In this document: positions 18,366-26,147 of the stretch, piece by piece | How positions within the stretch are numbered: the stretch's first letter is position 1 | Layout: every line of letters begins with the position of its first letter | NCBI RefSeq assembly: GCF_002211105.1 | Contig: NZ_JPUA01000019.1 | Coordinates: forward strand, 53,917-117,916 | Direction of reading: 5' to 3' | DNA: 64,000 nt | Origin: Halomonas campaniensis | GTDB taxonomy: Bacteria > Pseudomonadota > Gammaproteobacteria > Pseudomonadales > Halomonadaceae | Program-made: the position numbers and the translations under genes | The notes under the pieces: model-generated | Seen by the model: only the letters and a program-made list of their open reading frames with translations | Databases searched by the model: none | Told to the model about the DNA's origin: nothing

Positions 18366-19240
18366 TTGCTATTAGAGAGTTAGCAGATTTTGTTGATAAG
18401 AACTCCTTCTGCCCTGTGATTGAGCCGGTTAGAAATAATACGAAGCCACTGAAAAAAACTCTTGAAGTTCTTTCTGAGAAAGGGGTTAAGCCTTTACTTA
18501 TAATAAATCCTAATATTGGTAATTTTTCAAATAAAGAAGAGTCATTTGATTTTCTATCTGATATGAATGACTATATTAATTTATTTACTCCATGCCTGAA
18601 AGTGAATGATTTTAAAGATATTGATAATATATCAAGATATTCTCTTGATATCAAAGATGTTGCGGTTTTTGTGGCGGGAAGTGTTGATAGGAAAATGTTA
18701 AGTGACTTGATAATGGCTAAGTGTGTGTTGGTTGACCGCGAGAAAATTCACCCAGGGGCTCTGTCTCAATTAGAAAGAGTAGTGCTTTATTCAGATTCTT
18801 TTGATAAGAAGACAAGAAACGCTGATTATTCAGAAACATCTTTTTTCTCCACGCTCCATACTGAATGGCAGAGTTTTAGCGGAGCAATAGGTTTTGGTGA
18901 TTATACAATTTTAAGCCAAGATTATACTGAAGCTGGCGGTCCTGCATACGTTGTCACGATACATCTGAGCTATATTGATGAAGAATCATTTGACTCTATG
19001 AGAGTAAGACATTTTTCTTCTTATGATGATGAGTCACCTGCAAATCCCGGGGGGAAGTTTAAAAGCGCACTTCATAAACTTTGCCATTATGTAGATAGTC
19101 ATCCAGATGATTTTTATATGACATCTGGCTTAAAGGAGTTTATTTACCTAAAAGACAGTTCTTTCCCGGGACTAGGACACGTTAAAAAACTTTCAATGAA
19201 ACATCATATTGAAACAACATGCAGATATATTGGAGAATAA
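18326..19240 (+). CDS. sce7725-family protein (beta-protein-like), unknown function
   Basis: 304 residues, recognised as sce7725 family from the N-terminal MYYPILRGKQFELIAIREL and its constant pairing with an sce7726 gene. The family resembles the phage 'Beta protein' domain group, for which no biochemical role is established. There is no signal peptide or membrane segment, so it is probably cytoplasmic. AAGGA seven bases upstream supports the start inside the end of the sce7726 frame. The following RES gene starts two bases after this stop. AT-rich, with codon use unlike the flanking metabolic genes. Confidence 0.8.
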   Translation: MYYPILRGKQFELIAIRELADFVDKNSFCPVIEPVRNNTKPLKKTLEVLSEKGVKPLLIINPNIGNFSNKEESFDFLSDMNDYINLFTPCLKVNDFKDIDNISRYSLDIKDVAVFVAGSVDRKMLSDLIMAKCVLVDREKIHPGALSQLERVVLYSDSFDKKTRNADYSETSFFSTLHTEWQSFSGAIGFGDYTILSQDYTEAGGPAYVVTIHLSYIDEESFDSMRVRHFSSYDDESPANPGGKFKSALHKLCHYVDSHPDDFYMTSGLKEFIYLKDSSFPGLGHVKKLSMKHHIETTCRYIGE

Positions 19241-19242
19241 AA

Positions 19243-20271
19243 GTGCCCAATTGCTGTGTGAAGTGTATCTCTGATTCAGCGTTATTAACAAAAATCCATC
19301 AGGAAGAAAATGTTACTAGATGTACTTACTGCTTGACTAGGCGTGTTCATTGTATAGATACGACCAAATTAGCAGAAAAGCTTGAAATTTTTTTCTACGG
19401 ACTTGTCGAAGATGCTGGTGGTAAAAAGTTTTCAGAAATACTAGATTATTATGGAGTGTTTGAGCAAAGCTTAGAAAAAGTAGAGCATATTGTTCAAGAT
19501 GCTTTCGGCGAAGAAATTTTGGATAAAACTTTTAGTTTTAATTTTGAACTTGATGGTTTTAAAGTACAGTGGGCAGATTTCAAAGAGGAAATTAAACATG
19601 GGAATCGGTTTTTTCCTAGGGGGATAATCTACTCGTCTCTTTTTTCAAGTTCTAAGGCGAATGTAGATGCTGCGGTTTTTTTTCAACTTCTAGAACAGTT
19701 GAAGACACAAGTTTATCCACAGGATGCCTTCTATAGGGCAAGAATATCTGATTCGATGATTGATTTATCTAAAATGGGATGCCCTCCAAAAGAGATAGCT
19801 ACTGGTGGTAGAGCAAATCCTGTAGGGATACCTTATTTATATTTATCGGATAATATCGAAACATGCATTGCAGAAGTTAGGCCTTCTAATACTAGCAAGG
19901 TTGTAGTAGCTAAATTTTCGCCCATAAAAGAGCTAGTGGTACTGGATTTAACTAGTCCAAGAAAGCTATGTTCAGCATCTTCATTTGAGGAAGAACAACT
20001 GTCTATTGTTCTAAATTATTTAAACTTGCTGGAGCAACTTTCGCTAGACCTATCTAGACCAGTTAGCAAGGAAAGTAGTCAATTAGAGTATATTCCTACT
20101 CAGTTTTTGTGTGAGTTTATAAAAAGCGTGCCGGATTTTAGCGGTTTAATGTTTAAGAGTTCATTTTCTGTAGGCAATAACTATGTTTTTTTTAATGATG
20201 GCGATTTACAGGCACATGATGCATGCCAGCATGAGGTTTATGAAACTAGACATAGAACTAGGTTAGTGTAA
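19243..20271 (+). CDS. Zinc-ribbon/HEPN-associated RES-domain protein, predicted toxin
   Basis: 342 residues. The N-terminus carries two CxxC pairs (C5/C8 and C27/C30) that look like a zinc ribbon, followed by a helical region (~40-150) like the HEPN-associated N-terminal domain found in front of RES domains. Residues ~160-330 are a RES domain: FYRARI (R165/R167), GGRANPVGIPYLYLS, and ETCIAEVRP (E206/E211) are its conserved blocks. Characterised RES toxins act on NAD+ or by ADP-ribosyl transfer; that activity here is inference. The start is GTG at 19243 with GGAG eight bases upstream, immediately after sce7725. No separate antitoxin of the Xre/MbcA type is visible. Confidence 0.82.
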   Translation: MPNCCVKCISDSALLTKIHQEENVTRCTYCLTRRVHCIDTTKLAEKLEIFFYGLVEDAGGKKFSEILDYYGVFEQSLEKVEHIVQDAFGEEILDKTFSFNFELDGFKVQWADFKEEIKHGNRFFPRGIIYSSLFSSSKANVDAAVFFQLLEQLKTQVYPQDAFYRARISDSMIDLSKMGCPPKEIATGGRANPVGIPYLYLSDNIETCIAEVRPSNTSKVVVAKFSPIKELVVLDLTSPRKLCSASSFEEEQLSIVLNYLNLLEQLSLDLSRPVSKESSQLEYIPTQFLCEFIKSVPDFSGLMFKSSFSVGNNYVFFNDGDLQAHDACQHEVYETRHRTRLV

Positions 20272-20501
20272 TTTCTTTTCTTATTGATCATGAGATGTGA
20301 CTCCCAATGTTTTCTATAAGTCAGAAAGCAAGGTGTAAATCAGCACATTAGATGGGTGTGGTATCAATGTGTTGTACATCTGTAATGATGTAAAATAAGG
20401 AAAAATAACGTGTATGAAAAATTTTATACCAATTGTTCAGAATTCACTAGTGAGTTAGTAATGAAGGTGCTAACATGGCTAGAGAGATCTTGCATGATGT
20501 T

Positions 20502-21374
20502 TTAACTTTGTTGTAGTGGTTTCTTTTCATGTTCTGTGATGAGATTTAGGCCATTTTCATTAATCCAAGATATGTACTCGTTCATAAGGGGTTCGTTTAA
20601 GGTACGATGCTCTAATATGGTTTCAATGTTTTGAGATATCATATGAGAGTAGTTGATCTTAAATTCTGAAAGCATCTTCCTCCACTTTGCGTCAGGGATT
20701 GCCTTGAAAAAAGGATTGGAAAAGGCATTGTTTTCCTCTTCTGAAGGGCCTATCAAGTCGTGTGATAACCATAGATGCGCTTTCGGGCTGCTGGCTTCCA
20801 ATATATCCGTAAGATAGTCGTAGGTTCTTACTTCGATGCATTCGTTGTTGAAGATTTCAAGCCTCTTTCTTGTATCGAAATTATTTTCTCTTGTTTCTCT
20901 TCGTCCAATTATTAGCATGTACTTTAACGAGGGCTTGCCAGTAAGTGAGAAGCTTTTTGATGGAAATATGCCTTCAATTATAGAGTTATTTTTTTGAACC
21001 CAGTGCTTCCAATCGCGTATCTGTTCAAGCCCTTGTGCGAATTTTTTTGTTGGCCTACCGTTCTTTGTATAGAGTGTATCATGTGGGCTTTCCAATTCTA
21101 TCAATGTGTACTCGAATCCGTAGCTTCGGTTGCACTCTGCGTTGACAAAGTCAGTTTTATACTGAGTGCCTAATTGAATTTTTTCTAACACAAGGTGGTC
21201 GCCGCTAATATGGCTTTTTTTGGGAAAGAAGAAGCCAGCGTGGTCGCTCAAAAATCTTTGGTAATCTTCTTCTTTCATGTCTCTATTATTTAAAAGGCAC
21301 TGCCACTTTGATTTTATATTCTGAAATATTGGTGATTCATTGACATGCGACCAAGATTGCATACTCTTACTCAT
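20502..21374 (-). CDS. Shedu-like immune nuclease (DUF4263 family)
   Basis: 290 residues. The DUF4263/SduA C-terminal domain is recognised from LGTQYKTDFV followed by YTLIELESPHDTLYTKNGRPT and the QIRDW segment. Shedu is a known single-gene anti-phage system with a PD-(D/E)xK nuclease fold. Here the metal residues would be D75, E93 and E95, so the usual lysine of ExK is glutamate, as in one branch of this family. There is only a short (~60 residue) N-terminal part, so this is a compact variant. GAGG six bases upstream supports the start. It is convergent with the RES operon and AT-rich. Confidence 0.8.
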   Translation of the reverse strand: MSKSMQSWSHVNESPIFQNIKSKWQCLLNNRDMKEEDYQRFLSDHAGFFFPKKSHISGDHLVLEKIQLGTQYKTDFVNAECNRSYGFEYTLIELESPHDTLYTKNGRPTKKFAQGLEQIRDWKHWVQKNNSIIEGIFPSKSFSLTGKPSLKYMLIIGRRETRENNFDTRKRLEIFNNECIEVRTYDYLTDILEASSPKAHLWLSHDLIGPSEEENNAFSNPFFKAIPDAKWRKMLSEFKINYSHMISQNIETILEHRTLNEPLMNEYISWINENGLNLITEHEKKPLQQS

Positions 21375-21576
21375 GTAAAACCTCGTTTGGCGAATTTTTT
21401 AACGAGACTGAAAAAATAAATGTAGGTAGTCGCTGCTGCTGTTGAGTAAAGAAGGCTATATAAATAAACAGATAAAATAAAAAATACAACTGCGCAAAAG
21501 TATGTTTGATGGGTATGTGTATTAGCAATTATGTTAACCTTTAGAAGTTTTAAATGCAATACCTTGTTAGCTCCTG

Positions 21577-21596
21577 CAAAGCAACTAATTGCTTTG
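21577..21596. repeat. Hairpin beside possible cassette boundary
   Basis: Perfect 8-bp stem CAAAGCAA / TTGCTTTG with a four-base loop. It lies a few bases from TTGTTAGCT on the plus strand (GCTAACAA on the minus), resembling the 7-bp core sites of integron attC elements. On its own this is weak evidence. Confidence 0.3.
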
Positions 21597-21613
21597 AACA
21601 TCAGAAAATGCAA

Positions 21614-22107
21614 TTATAAACATACGGTCAATACTAGAGTACTATAGCAAAATTACCGGGATGATGATTAACCTCTAACTGGATCATTACGGAGTGCGCT
21701 GAAACGGGGTGTCTACTAACTGGTTATTCAGACCTGAAACCCGTCTTCTACACCCAACTCGAAGCCCGTCGCTTTGATTATCCATCCTGCTGGCGTGCAC
21801 CAATACCCTGAGCGAGTGGGCTTACACCGGCGCTGAATCTGGACTGTAAACAGTAACCCGCCTTTTGAATAGGACAGATGCTGGTTAACCGATGAATGTC
21901 TAGTGCCCCAGATCCATCTGCAAGGAGCAATCCGGTCTGGTAGTGGTAAACCACCACGTTAAGAGAGCCTCAATAGGTATTTGCTGTAAGCCACTCACAG
22001 CCAACGATGACAGATGAAGTAGGATCACTGCTCAGGGACTTGATATTGGCCGCTGGCGCGGCCAAAAAAACACTGCGGCCTATTGACAGAGAGAAGGCTC
22101 ATAGGTG
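21614..22107. other. Non-coding or decayed DNA between Shedu-like gene and orphan genes
   Basis: About 490 bases with stops in the frames I translated and no recognisable protein remnant. A perfect 8-bp hairpin (TTGGCCGC / GCGGCCAA, 22046-22065) is present, but the adjoining A7 is on the wrong side for an intrinsic terminator. Base composition is higher in GC than the genes on either side, suggesting a different origin. Confidence 0.5.
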
Positions 22108-22656
22108 TTAGCCATACCCAATTATCCGAGTAATTACATTTACCGCCGTACCTGCCGCAACTTGAAGAGAGGTATCTGATGATTTTTCGAATATCGTTTT
22201 CAGAATGGCTATATTCGAACTTCTATCGTCAGATATTTTACCGCTCTCGAACACCATGTTCAGATGAGAGAATCCCTTTGATGTCAGTTGATAGCCTCCA
22301 GATTCAAGCTCTCTCAATAGTTGTTCAGAAATCAAAAATTCGAGAGTCCCTTCGTATATCGCTTCTTGGCGGTGTCTGTCGAAGCGTTGCTCATTCTCTA
22401 ATTCATTAATTTGTTCTTTAACAGCCGGAGTTTGCTGCCTAAACCTGTTTTGCAACTCTACGTTATCTGTCATTTCGATGATATTGGCGAAGTCGTTCTT
22501 CATCCTGAGATTCTTCAACTCTTCGCTCTGATCAAAAGTAAGATACTCGGAGATTATTGAATTCCTATCGAGTCGGGCTGAAATTGGAAACGAGTCATAG
22601 AGAACCTCAAAAATCTTGGCTGCGTATATTGCGAATTGATCTATGTTTACTGACAT
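22108..22656 (-). CDS. Orphan protein, possible cassette gene
   Basis: 182 residues, not recognised. The central and C-terminal part (~100-135) looks like a winged-helix module (YEGTLEFLISEQLLREL, then GGYQLTSKGFSHLN), followed by a weakly hydrophobic tail (LQVAAGTAVNVITRIIGYG). There is no signal peptide. The stop codon is embedded in GGCTAACA, as is common where a cassette gene runs into an attC core site, and an attC-like element lies 20 bases upstream of the start. The protein is likely real because the frame is long and intact with ordinary codon use for the region. Confidence 0.6.
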   Translation of the reverse strand: MSVNIDQFAIYAAKIFEVLYDSFPISARLDRNSIISEYLTFDQSEELKNLRMKNDFANIIEMTDNVELQNRFRQQTPAVKEQINELENEQRFDRHRQEAIYEGTLEFLISEQLLRELESGGYQLTSKGFSHLNMVFESGKISDDRSSNIAILKTIFEKSSDTSLQVAAGTAVNVITRIIGYG

Positions 22657-22676
22657 CTAGATGCTCTTTCTTCTGG

Positions 22677-22772
22677 TTAACGTCTCAAACACCGGATTGG
22701 TGAAGTTGGCGACTTTTTTGCGTAAGCGAAAAAGGTGACAGCTTTGCCAAGTCCGCGTGCTTTGACTTGTTA
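22677..22772 (-). repeat. Integron attC-like recombination site
   Basis: Read on the minus strand this ~96-bp element starts with CCCTAACAAG, continues GTCAAAGCAC..GGACTTGGC, and ends GCCAACTTC..GGTGTTTGAGAC followed by ACGTTAACC. The outer arms pair imperfectly (GTCAAAGCAC with GTGTTTGAGAC), with the unpaired bases typical of attC, and the core sites resemble RYYYAAC and GTTRRRY. It separates two orphan genes on the same strand. No integrase is in the window, so this would be a stray cassette pair. Confidence 0.45.
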
Positions 22773-22800
22773 GGGATTTGCTAGAATAAAGTACACAGGC

Positions 22801-23394
22801 TTATATCCACCCATAAAATACATTGTAATATAGTGATCCACCCCCCCTGCTGCTCATCTTGATCTCTTTAATTGCATCGATAAATGTACTTATATCAAAG
22901 TGCGTGTCGGAACGATCAATAATTTCAGAAACCCTGCCAATATCATTAAAGAAATAACCTTCAGGTTCCTCTGCTATTACGCCCTGAGCATTAATCATGG
23001 CCCAATAATTAATATCATCAGTATTGAATTCAGCCAAATCTGCCCATAAAAAGTCTTCACACTCACTTAACTCCCAAAAACTTTTTGCCAATGGACAACC
23101 AGCAATAATAGGGATCCCCAACTTTTGACTAGCTTTTGCGCCATAGATAATTTGTTCGCTGAATTTCACTATTATTCTTTCATCGTTCGGCAATAACTTG
23201 GGGCGCCGTGGATAAAGTCCAAGGACTTTGAAAGAATAGGATCCATTGACCAGCTTAGATGTATTACCCCCTTCTCTCGAAATCCAAGGATATATAGGAA
23301 CTACATACCGAAATTTATTTCTAAGTGCCTCTATTACCTGAGGAACCAATATATATTCTGCTGAGCGCTCACAAATAAAACTCGTTGGATTCAT
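22801..23394 (-). CDS. Orphan protein of unknown function, possible cassette gene
   Basis: 197 residues, not recognised. No signal peptide, membrane segment or metal-binding cluster is evident. Aromatic residues are frequent (FRYVVPIYPWISREG near residue 35; GGSLYYNVFYGWI at the C-terminus), and it is acidic in the middle. The gene starts 9 bases after a GCTGTTAGGG core-site-like motif and ends about 30 bases before an attC-like element, the arrangement expected of an integron cassette. Composition is AT-rich relative to the metabolic genes of the window. Confidence 0.6.
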   Translation of the reverse strand: MNPTSFICERSAEYILVPQVIEALRNKFRYVVPIYPWISREGGNTSKLVNGSYSFKVLGLYPRRPKLLPNDERIIVKFSEQIIYGAKASQKLGIPIIAGCPLAKSFWELSECEDFLWADLAEFNTDDINYWAMINAQGVIAEEPEGYFFNDIGRVSEIIDRSDTHFDISTFIDAIKEIKMSSRGGGSLYYNVFYGWI

Positions 23395-23402
23395 CCTGTA
23401 CC

Positions 23403-23419
23403 CCTAACAGCTTATTAGA
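23403..23419 (-). repeat. Possible truncated attC core sites
   Basis: CCTAACAGCTTATTAGA forms a short imperfect palindrome (TCTAATAAGCTGTTAGG on the minus strand) just upstream of the orphan gene's start. It resembles the R' end of an attC site but no full element could be traced. Confidence 0.3.
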
Positions 23420-23953
23420 CTTCCCATCTTATGACTGAACAAACGCGACGCCACGTCTGTCCGACAAATAAAGCCTGCAAAATCTGCTCTAAGTATATGA
23501 CGGGTATTCCTATTAATTTCCATTAGTTCGTATGTCTAAAATTCGCGCGCCTGCTGCATTTTCCGGAGGGTTCGCTCTTGGGCATTTCCAGCCTCATGCT
23601 ACGTAGTCATACGCTGCCTTTTAGCTTTTGGGTACGAGCCCAATTCTCTACTGAATTTAGCCTAGCACAAGCAGCTGAAGTAGGCTGAGGCCCGTAAGTT
23701 TTTCTTTTCAACGCTTCTTTGTGGTCTGCTGGCTATGGCCCATAACATTTTTCGGTGTTGGCGAGTGTTTAGCAGGTGCAGTCTTGATGAGGTGCGAGCT
23801 GGTGGGGAGAAAATGGGGAACAAACATGAACCCCGCGTAAGCTCGTGAGAACCAAGAGGCGGAGGGGCGGGGCGCTAATGGTCATCACACTGTTAGCTGC
23901 TAGTATGAGGGCTGAGGGCGAGAGTAGGCTAAATGCTAGATCAAACACACGAC
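23420..23953. other. Gene-free stretch
   Basis: About 530 bases without a convincing gene. Small frames exist (for example 69 codons on the minus strand at 23769-23978), but they have no family resemblance, no ribosome site, and overlap the decayed transporter fragment. I see no terminator or promoter that stands out. Confidence 0.5.
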
Positions 23954-24328
23954 TTAAGCGGACATAAAATCGTTCCAACGCCTTACCAAATAGTTATACT
24001 CATCCATGACGGTATTCCACACCGCGACTCGGCTCATTCTTGTCTGGTAGTCTCCGCCGTCGCGGATTTCACCTTGATGAATCATATCAGAGGTGCAATC
24101 GGGGCCCGAAAGGTTCTTGGCGGCAGGTTTGCCGCCATACCAAAAGCCCCACTCCGCAGCGGAAAGGTGAGGGCGGGTCAGTTCTGGGGTGGAAATGTAA
24201 TAACCTTGGCGAGCCATGACGACGCCGGGCCATCCAGAAATCCACCAGTTGAGGTAGTCATAGGCCGCATCTAGCGTGCGTCCCTTCACATGCCGTGAGA
24301 TTGACATGCCAATTTCTCGCAGGCCCAA
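23954..24328 (-). pseudogene. C-terminal remnant of an ABC transporter substrate-binding protein (PotD-like)
   Basis: About 120 residues that match only the C-terminal third of spermidine/putrescine-type binding proteins (TLDAAYDYLNWWISGWPGVV, QGYYISTPE, and the ending DEYNYLVRRWNDFMSA). The N-terminal two thirds, signal peptide included, are absent, and a different decayed gene abuts upstream. It is a truncated relic, probably produced by the rearrangements that built this interval. Confidence 0.8.
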
Positions 24329-24340
24329 GTTTTATGTTGC

Positions 24341-24690
24341 CTAGTCCTTCGACTTTAGCGCTTTCTGCATGCGGTAATTCAAGTATCGCCCGCCAGTACG
24401 ATCCACATGGCGACCAGCGAGGCGGAGTCTAAAAAGGTGGCAAAGAAAATGGCGACGATCACCTCCACCAAGCCCTGAGTTAATAGGGAGGTGAAGGGTG
24501 CTATGAGTGTTGAATGAAACGCTCAACGATAGTGGGGCCAGTTCCAAGACCAGCTAACCGGCAAGCCTGCTGTCGCTGAGGAAACGCCTCACGCATCAGC
24601 CAATTTCGGCGCAATAGCGGCGAGAAAAAGTGGCATTAGTGAGGAGAAGGCCAATATGGGGAGTTGGGCAATGATGGGAACCCCCTCAGC
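24341..24690 (-). pseudogene. Decayed membrane-protein gene
   Basis: On the minus strand one frame reads VPIIAQLPILAFSSLMPLF, then two in-frame stops, then LVEVIVAIFFATFLDSASLV and MWIVLAG. A one-base frameshift there leads into RYLNYRMQKALKSKD and a stop at 24341. The hydrophobic segments and basic tail look like the end of a polytopic transporter. The family could not be identified. Two stops plus one frameshift make it non-functional. Confidence 0.6.
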
Positions 24691-25618
24691 TCACTCGTTC
24701 CCTAGGAACCTGGCGCAGATGGCTAGCTGTTTGACCGCCAGGCAGGGCGGCAATCATATCAGCTGCTTCTAGGAGTTTCGGTAGGTCAATACCGGTCGTT
24801 ACTCCGCCGCCATGTAGGGCATATAACAGATCCTCTGTGGCGGTGTTACCCGTGGCGCCTGGCGCGAATGGGCATCCACCAAGTCCTGCGCAAGCGGTGT
24901 CGACTGCTGTGGCGCCATGGCTTATGGCGAAGAGGGCATTCGCTACCCCCATGCCAAACGTATTATGGCCGTGGAAGGCCCAGTTCACTCCTACTCTGGC
25001 ATGCCGTTCGCGCAATTGCGTGAAATAGTCGGCTACTTGGTAGGGGGTGGCTCGACCGGTCGTGTCACAAAGCGCTACCTCTAGGGGCAAGTCGCCAATA
25101 AGCTCAAGTGCGGCGCTGAGAATACGATCAACTTGTTGCCAACTGATGGTTCCCTCGAAGGGGCAGTCGAAGCTGGTGCCAAGGTCGAGGCGCAGTCGGC
25201 TACCCTCGGTGCGGCGCATACGCTCAATCACCTGGTGTAGTTCTTGAAGTGACTCGGCGGTGCTGCGGCGCACATTACTCTGGTTGTGGGACTCCGATAC
25301 CGATACGACATAGACGATTTCGCGAATGCCGTGCTCCAACGCTAGTTCTGCACCCTTGAGGTTGGGCACTAGGGCAGAGAAACGCACATCTGGCCGGTCA
25401 GCAAACGCTTTTACTAACGTGCCGGTATCGGCCATTTGGGGAATGGCCTTGGGGCTTACGAAAGAGCCAATCTCCAAGCGAGTGACGCCTGCATCGAGTA
25501 GCGCCTGTATACAGCGCTGTTTATCGGCAGTGGGCAGTATGTCGCGTATCGATTGAAAACCGTCTCGTGGTGCAACCTCGACAAGTTCAATATTGGATGG
25601 CGGCGATAGGGGCGTCAT
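24686..25618 (-). CDS. HMG-CoA lyase family protein
   Basis: 310-residue TIM-barrel lyase. Family signatures are the N-terminal VEVAPRDGFQ (catalytic Arg-Asp), HGHNTFGMGVAN (metal ligands) and the lyase signature CAGLGGCPFAPGATGN with the catalytic Cys. It would cleave 3-hydroxy-3-methylglutaryl-CoA to acetoacetate and acetyl-CoA, or a related tertiary hydroxyacyl-CoA such as citramalyl-CoA. Its start overlaps the DctQ stop (TAATG). It is the last gene of an operon with a CoA-transferase and a TRAP transporter rather than of a leucine-degradation cluster, which points to an imported free acid as substrate. Confidence 0.9.
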   Translation of the reverse strand: MTPLSPPSNIELVEVAPRDGFQSIRDILPTADKQRCIQALLDAGVTRLEIGSFVSPKAIPQMADTGTLVKAFADRPDVRFSALVPNLKGAELALEHGIREIVYVVSVSESHNQSNVRRSTAESLQELHQVIERMRRTEGSRLRLDLGTSFDCPFEGTISWQQVDRILSAALELIGDLPLEVALCDTTGRATPYQVADYFTQLRERHARVGVNWAFHGHNTFGMGVANALFAISHGATAVDTACAGLGGCPFAPGATGNTATEDLLYALHGGGVTTGIDLPKLLEAADMIAALPGGQTASHLRQVPRERVS

Positions 25619-26136
25619 TATCTGTTCTCCGCTGGTTGCTCCAAGGAGTGACGAAAGCGCTTAGCGGCACGGGCAGCGTCAATGAGGAATTGTAACCCCA
25701 GGGCGGCGCAGCCGATGGGTAGCAGTGCATAGGGGTAAACCATTGGCGTTCCTAGCGAGCTTGAAACACGCTCGCTGTACTCAAACGCCTGCATCGTCAT
25801 GATGCCGCCACGCCATACCAGAATGATGCAAAACAGCATGCCCAACAGGCCCGTCGTCAGGTCGATGAAGGCGCGGATACGCGTTGGCAGCTTATCTTTA
25901 AAGAAGGTAATACGGATATGGGCGTCGTGACGCTGTGCTTCGGCAGCGCCAATCACCGCTAGGTAAACCAGGAGAAAGGAGTTGATCTCCAGGCTCCAGC
26001 TAGTGGGGGCCGCGAAGACATATCGCATGGTGGCGTCATAGCAGATAGACACCATCATGAAGACCAACACAGCCATGGATGTCCAGCGTAGAACGGCCAA
26101 TAGGCCGTCCCAGCTACGCATTGCCATTGTTGTCAT
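25618..26136 (-). CDS. TRAP transporter small permease (DctQ family), system 3
   Basis: 172-residue, four-helix membrane protein with the DctQ pattern (MRYVFAAPTSWSLEINSFLLVYLAV, then RHDAHIRITFFKDKLP). It is coupled by a one-base overlap to the HMG-CoA-lyase-like gene and follows the binding-protein gene by 11 bases. The subunit order here is M-P-Q, unlike the P-Q-M order of the other TRAP systems in the window. Confidence 0.92.
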   Translation of the reverse strand: MTTMAMRSWDGLLAVLRWTSMAVLVFMMVSICYDATMRYVFAAPTSWSLEINSFLLVYLAVIGAAEAQRHDAHIRITFFKDKLPTRIRAFIDLTTGLLGMLFCIILVWRGGIMTMQAFEYSERVSSSLGTPMVYPYALLPIGCAALGLQFLIDAARAAKRFRHSLEQPAENR

Positions 26137-26147
26137 TTCGCTCTCCC

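Noticed and set aside
21371..21613. 80-codon hydrophobic frame upstream of the Shedu-like gene, with a four-base stop/start overlap
   Set aside because: No ribosome site, no family resemblance, odd composition, and it crosses a hairpin and possible cassette boundary. The overlap alone is not enough.
22046..22070. Hairpin TTGGCCGC/GCGGCCAA with A7 as a terminator
   Set aside because: The A/T run is on the 5' side for the minus strand and is A-rich on the plus strand, so neither orientation gives a U-tract after the stem.
23769..23978. 69-codon frame on the minus strand
   Set aside because: Overlaps the PotD-like relic, has no recognisable features and lies in gene-free DNA.
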